Positions 58,396-64,000 of a stretch of DNA of 64,000 nucleotides are shown piece after piece. The position numbers were made by a program, and so were the translations under genes. The notes under the pieces are model-generated. The model searched no databases. It saw only the letters and a program-made list of their open reading frames with translations, and was not told where the DNA came from. Source of the stretch: G963668605 sp963668605 (GTDB lineage: Bacteria; Acidobacteriota; Terriglobia; Bryobacterales; Bryobacteraceae); the NCBI GenBank assembly GCA_963668605.1, contig OY764903.1, forward strand, positions 4,092,001 through 4,156,000, given 5' to 3'. Position 1 is the stretch's first letter. Every line of letters starts with the position of its first letter.

Positions 58396-59949
58396 ATGTC
58401 CACGAAACTCACTATCGGGAACAAACTGCTGCTTTGCTTCGGCGCCATGCTGGCACTCACGCTGGCGTTAGGATTCGGGTCGCTGTACTCAATCTACAGC
58501 TTAAGCGGCGAACTCGACCACACGATCGCATCCACGGCGAAGAAGCAGGTGTTGGCGGGGAAGATTAACACGGCCACGGTGGACATGCTCCGCCGCGACA
58601 ACGAAATCATCCTGCGAAGTATGTTGCAGGATACGGCACGCATGGAGCAGGCCCGGCGCGGGTATGCCGACGATGTCGAACAAATCCGCCGGAGCATGCG
58701 CGACATCGAACCGCTGCTCGAGACCGATGCGGGGCGCAAGTCGCATCGCGATACGAGCGCCGCGCTGGATGCAGTCTCGCAGGCCCACGAGCAGATGCTG
58801 CAACTGCTCTCGGCGCAGCAGGGCGATGTGGCCATGAAGCTATTCAGCGATAGAGTGATCCCGCTTTCAGAGACGATGAGCAGAGGTGCCGAGGACTTGG
58901 TGCGCACGAATGTGGACATAATGGCGGTGGCGCAACAGCAGTCTTCCGGTATGAAGGCGCGCTTCAGTTTCCTCTGCATCGGCATGATCGTGCTTTCGTT
59001 GGGTATGGGCGGAGTGATTTTTTTCCTGGTGAACAGCATTACGTCGGGCCTGCGGGAACTGGCCGTGAATCTGGCGAGCGCCTCGGAGCAGGTGACCAGC
59101 GCGGCCGGGCAGATCTCGGGCTCGAGCCAGGGTTTGGCGCAAGGAGCATCCGAGCAAGCGGCTTCGCTCGAAGAGACCTCGGCCTCCACGGAGGAGATGT
59201 CTTCGATGACTCGGCGCAACGCCGAGAACTCGAATTCGGCCGCGCTGCTGGTAGGCGAATCGGGCCGCCGCGTCGAAGAGGCGAACCGGAATCTGACGCA
59301 ACTGGTCACGGCCATGGGAGAGATTAACACCTCTAGCGAGAAGATCTCGAAGATCATCAAGGTGATCGACGAGATCGCGTTCCAGACCAATATTCTGGCG
59401 CTGAACGCGGCGGTAGAAGCGGCGCGGGCCGGAGAGGCGGGATTGGGCTTCGCCGTGGTGGCCGACGAGGTCCGCAATCTGGCGCAGCGCTGCGCTCAGG
59501 CGGCGAAGGACACGGCCGGACTGATTGAAGAGTCGATCATCAAGACGACGGACGGCGGCAACCGCTTGAAGCAGATGGAGACGTCGATCGTCGGAATCAC
59601 GACCGACTCGACGAAGATCAAGACGCTGGTCGACGAAGTGAATCTGGGGAGCCAGGAGCAATCGCGCGGCATCGAGCAGATTGCGCGGGCGATAGTGGAG
59701 ATGGAGAAAGTGACTCAGCGCACGGCGGCGAACGCGGAAGAGAGCGCCTCGGCGGGCGAGGAACTGAATTCGCAGGCGTCGCAACTGTTGAGTCTGGTTC
59801 ACAATCTGCGGGATCTGGTGGGCGGCGAGCAACCACGCGCCTTGGCGGCGGTCGCAGTGAGGAAAACTGTTGCGTCGCCAAAGATCCTCTCGAAGAAGCG
59901 CGAGACTGTGGCGGCGTTTCCGCTCGACAACGACTTCAACTCCTTCTGA
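58396..59949 (+). CDS. Methyl-accepting chemotaxis protein
   Basis: 517 aa from the ATG at 58396 (GGGAGG upstream; a longer frame to 58351 is less likely). Helix 1 (LLLCFGAMLALTLALGFGSL), a four-helix-bundle sensor (about residues 35-190), helix 2 (FLCIGMIVLSLGMGGVIFFLV) and a cytoplasmic signalling domain are visible. The hairpin tip is IDEIAFQTNILALNAAVEA then EVRNLAQR, the CheA/CheW contact. No clear HAMP domain is seen between helix 2 and the signalling coil. The signal is unknown and no che gene is near. Confidence 0.93.
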   Translation: MSTKLTIGNKLLLCFGAMLALTLALGFGSLYSIYSLSGELDHTIASTAKKQVLAGKINTATVDMLRRDNEIILRSMLQDTARMEQARRGYADDVEQIRRSMRDIEPLLETDAGRKSHRDTSAALDAVSQAHEQMLQLLSAQQGDVAMKLFSDRVIPLSETMSRGAEDLVRTNVDIMAVAQQQSSGMKARFSFLCIGMIVLSLGMGGVIFFLVNSITSGLRELAVNLASASEQVTSAAGQISGSSQGLAQGASEQAASLEETSASTEEMSSMTRRNAENSNSAALLVGESGRRVEEANRNLTQLVTAMGEINTSSEKISKIIKVIDEIAFQTNILALNAAVEAARAGEAGLGFAVVADEVRNLAQRCAQAAKDTAGLIEESIIKTTDGGNRLKQMETSIVGITTDSTKIKTLVDEVNLGSQEQSRGIEQIARAIVEMEKVTQRTAANAEESASAGEELNSQASQLLSLVHNLRDLVGGEQPRALAAVAVRKTVASPKILSKKRETVAAFPLDNDFNSF

Positions 59950-59984
59950 GCGGGTAGGGCCGCAGTGCTAGAGTAGGAGGGCTG

Positions 59985-60527
59985 ATGGCGCTACGCAACT
60001 CTCGTCAACCCAAACTACTCGACGCTGTGGCCCTCGAAGCCTATGCGTTTCGGGTGTTGCAGGGACGCGGGATGTCGATTGGGGAGTTGCGCGAGAAGCT
60101 TAAGCGCAAGGCCGCGAATGTGGCCGAGATTGATACGATCCTCTCGAAGCTAAAGCAGTATGGCTTTCTGGACGACCGCAAGTTCGCCGACGCGATGAGC
60201 GCCTCGCGCAAGGAGAATCGCGGGTTGGGCAAAGCGCGCGTGCTGCGCGAATTGCGGCAGCACCGGGTAGCACCGGGAGTCGCGCAGGATTCGGTCGAAG
60301 CCGCCTACGAAGGCGTCGACGAAGTCGGCATGATCGAGGCGTTTCTCGAGCGCAAGTTCCGCAGCGTCGATCTCGCGAAGTATCTGACCGACGAGAAGAA
60401 TCTGTCCTCAGCCTTCCGCAAATTGCGCTATTCGGGCTTCAGCGCCGGCAACTCCATCCGCGTCCTGAAGCGCTACGCCGAGCGGGCCGGGGAACTCGAA
60501 GACGAGGAGTCCGAACCGGAAGCGTAG
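59985..60527 (+). CDS. recX: RecX-family regulatory protein
   Basis: 180 aa of tandem three-helix repeats: AYAFRVLQGRGMSIGELREKL in the first, ILSKLKQYGFLDDRKFADA in the second and AFRKLRYSGFSAGNSIRVLK in the third. RecX binds and limits RecA filaments. recA is not adjacent. Its stop is 2 bp from the stop of the convergent FAH-family gene. Confidence 0.87.
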   Translation: MALRNSRQPKLLDAVALEAYAFRVLQGRGMSIGELREKLKRKAANVAEIDTILSKLKQYGFLDDRKFADAMSASRKENRGLGKARVLRELRQHRVAPGVAQDSVEAAYEGVDEVGMIEAFLERKFRSVDLAKYLTDEKNLSSAFRKLRYSGFSAGNSIRVLKRYAERAGELEDEESEPEA

Positions 60528-60529
60528 CT

Positions 60530-61372
60530 TCAAACCAGTACGGCGGTGTTGCGCAGTTCCCCGATTTCCGGAACGCTGATGCTGACGACGTCGCCGGGTT
60601 GGAGCGCCGCCTCTTCCTTGACGATGATGCCGGTTCCGGTGAGCAGCACAGACCCGGAGGGAACGGGGTTTGAGCGCAACAAAAACTCCACCAGATGCTC
60701 GATCTTGCGCGTCAGCTTGGACGTGTTCACGCTGCCGTTGAAGATCACGGCTTCGCCGCGCGTAATGGTACAGGTCATCTCCAGATGATAGGGATCGCGC
60801 AACTGATCCGGCGTCACGATCACCGGTCCGAGTGCGCAGCAACTCGCATACACCTTCGATTGCGGCAGGTAGAGCGGGTTCTCGCGCTCGATATCCCAGG
60901 CCGAGACATCGTTCGCCAGGGTATAACCGAAAATCTGGCCGTTCTTGCCCAGCACGACCGCGAGTTCCGGCTCCGGCGCGGTGAACTTCGAGTCGCGCCT
61001 GATGCCGATGTTCTTGTTCAAACCGACGCAGACGCGCGCGGTGCCCTTGAAGAAAATCTCGGGGCGATCCGCGTTGTGCACGTGGGCGTAAAAACCCTCG
61101 CGGGTACCGTGTTCGGCGTCGCGGAACGCAGCGCTAGTTTCATAGGTGCAGCCACAAGCCCACACCTCGCGTGGATGAATCGGAATGATCGGCGTCGCTT
61201 GCACGTGCTGGGAACTGGCCTGTTCCAGGGCGAGATCCTGAAGCGGTATCTTCTCGACTTCGGAACGCGCAATCAATTCCTGTAACGTGTGATCGGGCAG
61301 CGGGCGGGCGCCGGCGGAATCGAAGACCGCGGCCATCACCTGGTTGTTCCATCGAATCTGTCCCAATAGCAT
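60530..61372 (-). CDS. Fumarylacetoacetate-hydrolase-family protein (possible 2-keto-3-deoxy-sugar-acid dehydratase)
   Basis: 280 aa. The FAH fold is shown by VWACGCTYETSAAF, PEIFFKGTARVCVG, PEPELAVVLGKNGQIFGYTLANDVS with the metal-binding Glu-x-Glu, and the late GSVLLTGTGIIV. FAH-family enzymes include hydrolases, decarboxylases and the KdaD dehydratase of pentose-acid breakdown. It is 10 bp downstream of an aldehyde dehydrogenase of the ketoglutarate-semialdehyde type, which makes a role as a 2-keto-3-deoxy-sugar-acid dehydratase attractive, but this is inference. Confidence 0.85.
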   Translation of the reverse strand: MLLGQIRWNNQVMAAVFDSAGARPLPDHTLQELIARSEVEKIPLQDLALEQASSQHVQATPIIPIHPREVWACGCTYETSAAFRDAEHGTREGFYAHVHNADRPEIFFKGTARVCVGLNKNIGIRRDSKFTAPEPELAVVLGKNGQIFGYTLANDVSAWDIERENPLYLPQSKVYASCCALGPVIVTPDQLRDPYHLEMTCTITRGEAVIFNGSVNTSKLTRKIEHLVEFLLRSNPVPSGSVLLTGTGIIVKEEAALQPGDVVSISVPEIGELRNTAVLV

Positions 61373-61382
61373 GAAGTGTCCG

Positions 61383-62828
61383 TTAGTATTTCAGGTAGAT
61401 CGTTTTGTAGTCGGTGTAAAAATCCAGCGCGGCAGGTCCTTGTTCCTTGGGCCCAAAGCTGGAATCCTTCGTGCCGCCGAATGGGAGTTGATATTCCACG
61501 CCGGCGCTGGGCAAATTGACGGTCAGGAGCCCGGCTTCGCTGCGGTAAATGTAGTCAAACACCCGTGAAATGTTCGTGGTCTGGATGGAGGATGAGAGGC
61601 CGAACGGGATGTTGTTGGCGATTCGCATCGCGTCCTCGAAATCGCGCGCGCGCATCACGGCGAGCACGGGACCGAAGACTTCTTCGCGTGCCAGCGTGTG
61701 ATGCACTTCGACGCCGGCGAAGAGCGTTGGTTCGACGAAAAAGCCCTTATCGTAGGCGCCGCCGGTAAGGTGGTTTCCCCCAGCCAGCGGCGCTCCGCAT
61801 TCTTTACGGCCGATCTCGATGTACTTCAGATCGGTATCCAACTGTGCCTGGTCGACTGCCGGACCTATATGCACGTCCGGGTCCATGCCGTTGCCCACCT
61901 TGAGTTTCTTCGTGCGCTCGGCGAGTGCGGCGGTGAAGCGGTCATAGATCGCGTCTTCAACAATCGCCCGGCTGGTGGCCGTGCACTTCTGTCCGGTGGA
62001 AAAGAACGCCGCATTCGCCACGTTCTCGACGGCAGAATTAAAATCGGCGTCGGCGAGAACGATGGTTGGGTTCTTGCCGCCCATTTCCAGTTGAATGCGC
62101 AGACGCCGTTTCGACGCCTCGGCGTGCAGCCACTCGCCGGTCTCGCACGAACCGGTAAACGAGACCGCCTTGAGCGGTGCAGCTTTGATCAATGCCTCAC
62201 CCAGCGTTCCGCCGGAGCCGGCGATGAAGTTGACCACGCCCTTCGGAATGCCGGCCTCGTGGCAAGCTTCGACGATGCGCCAAGCGCTGAGCGGCGCGAC
62301 AGAGGCGGGTTTCAGCAGTACTGTGTTGCCGCCGATCAAAGCGGGCGCGAGTTTCCAGGCCGGAATCGCGCTGGGGAAATTCCACGGAGTAATCAGACCC
62401 ACCACGCCGATGGGCTTGCGGATGGAGAACATGTGAACGCGGTCGCGCTCGGAGGGCACAAGAAAGCCCGGCATGCGCGCGCCTTCGCCCGCAAAGTAGC
62501 GAAAGATGTTGATGCTGCGGCGCACCTCGCCCTTGGCTTCGGGCAGCGTCTTGCCCTCTTCCCGCGTCATATCGGCCGCGTTGCGCTCAAAGTTGCGATC
62601 GAGGATCTCGGCCACCTTGAACAATAAAGCGCCACGCGCCGGTGCGGGCATCGCGGACCAGGCGGGCAGTGCGGCGGCAGCAGCGGCAGCGGCGGCGTCG
62701 ATGTCGGCCGCCGTGCCTTTGACGAATAGGCCGACGAGTTCGGTGGTGTCGGCCGGGTTGCGGTTTTCGAAAGTCTCTCCGCCCACCCACTCGCCGTTGA
62801 TGTAATTCTTAAATGTTTCCGTGTCCAT
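61383..62828 (-). CDS. NAD(P)+-dependent aldehyde dehydrogenase, probably 2,5-dioxovalerate type
   Basis: 481 aa. Standard motifs: TPWNFPSAIPAWKLAPAL, FTGSCETGEWL, catalytic Glu in LEMGGKNPTIV and catalytic Cys in STGQKCTATSR. The C-terminal PSAGVEYQLPFGGTKDSSFGP is typical of alpha-ketoglutarate-semialdehyde dehydrogenases, which oxidise 2,5-dioxovalerate to 2-oxoglutarate at the end of sugar-acid pathways. The FAH-family gene is 10 bp downstream. It starts 6 bp after lemA. Confidence 0.9.
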   Translation of the reverse strand: MDTETFKNYINGEWVGGETFENRNPADTTELVGLFVKGTAADIDAAAAAAAAALPAWSAMPAPARGALLFKVAEILDRNFERNAADMTREEGKTLPEAKGEVRRSINIFRYFAGEGARMPGFLVPSERDRVHMFSIRKPIGVVGLITPWNFPSAIPAWKLAPALIGGNTVLLKPASVAPLSAWRIVEACHEAGIPKGVVNFIAGSGGTLGEALIKAAPLKAVSFTGSCETGEWLHAEASKRRLRIQLEMGGKNPTIVLADADFNSAVENVANAAFFSTGQKCTATSRAIVEDAIYDRFTAALAERTKKLKVGNGMDPDVHIGPAVDQAQLDTDLKYIEIGRKECGAPLAGGNHLTGGAYDKGFFVEPTLFAGVEVHHTLAREEVFGPVLAVMRARDFEDAMRIANNIPFGLSSSIQTTNISRVFDYIYRSEAGLLTVNLPSAGVEYQLPFGGTKDSSFGPKEQGPAALDFYTDYKTIYLKY

Positions 62829-62834
62829 GAATTC

Positions 62835-63401
62835 TCAGAATTTGACGCCGGGCGCCTGACGCGCGGCCGGGTCGGTCTTGAAATAGGCGTCGTTGCGGGC
62901 GAAGCCGAACAGGCCGGCGGCGATGTTGTTCGGGAACAACTCGATCGAGGTGTTGTATCTCTGCACCGTCTCGTTATACTTGCGGCGTTCGACGGCGATC
63001 CGGTTTTCAGTTCCGGCGAGTTCGTCCTGCAAGCGCATGAAGTTCTCGTTCGACTTGATCTGCGGGTAGTTTTCCACGACGACCAGAAGGCGGCTCAGCG
63101 CGCTGTCGAGCTGGCCGTTGGCCTGGATCTTTTCCTGCGGCGAGCGCGCTCCGCCGAGAGCGGCGCGGGCCTTGGTGACGGAGTCGATGACGGCCTGCTC
63201 CTGCTTGGCAAAACCCTTCACTGTCTCCACGAGGTTGGGGATCAGATCGGCGCGGCGCTGCAAGGCGACATCCACTTGCGCCCAGGCTCCGGTGATGGAT
63301 TCGCGCTGCACGACAAGGTCGTTGCGCACGCCAACCAGTTTGCCGCCCGCGAACAGGACGATCAACAACAAAACTCCCAGTACGATCAGTGCGATCTTCA
63401 T
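62835..63401 (-). CDS. lemA: LemA-family membrane protein
   Basis: 188 aa. A single N-terminal helix (IALIVLGVLLLIVLFAGGKLVG) and a long cytoplasmic or periplasmic helical bundle with the family's RRADLIPNLVETVKGFA, ENFMRLQDELAGTENRIAVE and FPNNIAAGLFGF. The function of the family is not settled; members often pair with TPM/YgcG-type proteins, which are not seen here. It is 5 bp after the unknown upstream gene and 6 bp before the aldehyde dehydrogenase, in one minus-strand operon. Confidence 0.93.
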   Translation of the reverse strand: MKIALIVLGVLLLIVLFAGGKLVGVRNDLVVQRESITGAWAQVDVALQRRADLIPNLVETVKGFAKQEQAVIDSVTKARAALGGARSPQEKIQANGQLDSALSRLLVVVENYPQIKSNENFMRLQDELAGTENRIAVERRKYNETVQRYNTSIELFPNNIAAGLFGFARNDAYFKTDPAARQAPGVKF

Positions 63402-63406
63402 GTTTG

Positions 63407-64000
63407 TTATCTCTCCAGGCGATCGACAGCTTCGATCACCGTTTCAATTTGTCTCAGGTACTTCCCGAATAAGCCGAGCGGATCGGCGTCCCGCGCTTTC
63501 AGCTTTTCTTCGCGAACGTCCAGGAGCGCCACAAAAGGCGCCGGGTCGATGGCGAAGTGCGCCGCAGCTTCTTCAAAGACTTCCCGCTTATGCCATTTTG
63601 CCTCAAATCCAGCAAGCAAAAGGGCGTGCCGGAAAAGCGTGGCGAACGTGGAGACGGAATCGACCATCAGCCGCAGTAGCAACTGATTGTCGGAAAGCAC
63701 GCTGCCGGCCTTCTGACGCAGGCGCAAAAGCTTCGCGCGCAGTTCGTGCTCGACTTGCGCACGGTGGAAGCGGTAGTCGATCGAGAGGCTGCTGACAATG
63801 TCGGCGCCGAACAGGATCCGGTGGCGCGCCTTTATGTCGTGGAACTCGATTGGGAAGCAGTCGGTCGAGGCGGGCACTTCATCCACGCCCATGAGCAGCG
63901 GCGCGGGATTGCGCATCTCGCTCCACCAGCGGAAGACGGGTTCGGCCGCACGCAATTCGGCCGGCGTGATGCACTTCAACGCGCAGAAGATGTTGAGATC
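63407..64000 (-). CDS. Hypothetical protein, 5' end beyond the window
   Basis: The frame is open to base 64000, with residues DLNIFCA preceding what looks like an internal TTG, so the start lies outside. The visible 198 residues are soluble and helical (AKLLRLRQKAGSVLSDNQLL, LRQIETVIEAVDRLER). The segment DCFPIEFHDIKARHRILFGAD recalls the linker of nucleotidyltransferase-like proteins that lie upstream of lemA in some Acidobacteria, but I cannot confirm a catalytic motif. Co-transcribed with lemA (5-bp gap). Confidence 0.65.
   Translation of the reverse strand, partial: DLNIFCALKCITPAELRAAEPVFRWWSEMRNPAPLLMGVDEVPASTDCFPIEFHDIKARHRILFGADIVSSLSIDYRFHRAQVEHELRAKLLRLRQKAGSVLSDNQLLLRLMVDSVSTFATLFRHALLLAGFEAKWHKREVFEEAAAHFAIDPAPFVALLDVREEKLKARDADPLGLFGKYLRQIETVIEAVDRLER

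Noticed and set aside
1..64000. CRISPR array
   Set aside because: No regularly spaced identical repeats were seen; the repeats at 905-1125 are degenerate and contiguous, and no cas gene is present.

Overview
The window looks like a high-GC member of the Acidobacteriota, most likely near the Bryobacterales (Solibacter relatives). This is inferred from the gene families, not from a marker gene. Two very large Oar-like TonB-dependent receptors with an N-terminal carboxypeptidase-regulatory domain, a PEP-CTERM protein, a squalene-hopene cyclase, a proton-pumping pyrophosphatase, many Tat-exported sugar hydrolases, and a PduS/PduT microcompartment pair all fit that group. No rRNA gene is present; the only tRNA seen is tRNA-Ser(UGA).

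Layout. 1-12.3 kb is mostly core or housekeeping: the end of a secreted PPC-repeat protein, an AC/GT-rich inverted repeat, shc, a PEP-CTERM protein, hppA with a strong terminator, an alpha-L-fucosidase, an rRNA methyltransferase/NagX-like pair, a DUF3467 protein and an HlyD-type adaptor. At 12.33-13.72 kb lies a 1,300-bp vestigial integrated element bounded by a 59-bp repeat of the tRNA-Ser 3' part; it holds a phage tape-measure fragment and a Phd/RelE-type toxin-antitoxin pair. 13.8-31.4 kb is a carbohydrate region: methyltransferase, serine hydrolase/DUF4185 fusion, LacI regulator, sugar porter, heparinase-like lyase, UroD-like enzyme, sugar isomerase, a glycoside hydrolase and a GH116 glucosidase. 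It is interrupted at 23.2-25.16 kb by a complete IS4-family element inserted into a double-hairpin repeat.

31.6-41.2 kb holds the conserved tesA / ybbA-ybbP arrangement and a CusCBA-like tripartite efflux operon. The 3' end of the ybbP-like gene occurs again, degraded, at 41.3 kb (next to a response-regulator stub) and at 47.0 kb (joined to a tesA fragment). Between them are a TonB-dependent receptor and a sulfatase with no gap between the genes; a second receptor lies on the opposite strand.

51.2-53.9 kb is a PaeR7I/XhoI-type restriction-modification operon with a ribbon-helix-helix gene. The endonuclease reading frame carries a single in-frame TAA where the family has, as far as I recall, Tyr; the downstream codons still read as the family C-terminus. 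54.3-58.3 kb is a compact operon-like run: HAD phosphatase, ROK kinase, a 121-aa protein, PduS-like flavin/Fe-S protein and PduT-like BMC-T shell protein. No hexameric shell protein or signature enzyme is in the window, so this looks like a satellite microcompartment locus. The window ends with a chemoreceptor, recX, and a tightly packed minus-strand operon (unknown gene, lemA, aldehyde dehydrogenase, FAH-family enzyme) that suggests the last steps of non-phosphorylative sugar-acid breakdown.

All family calls come from reading motifs by eye; no database search was possible.
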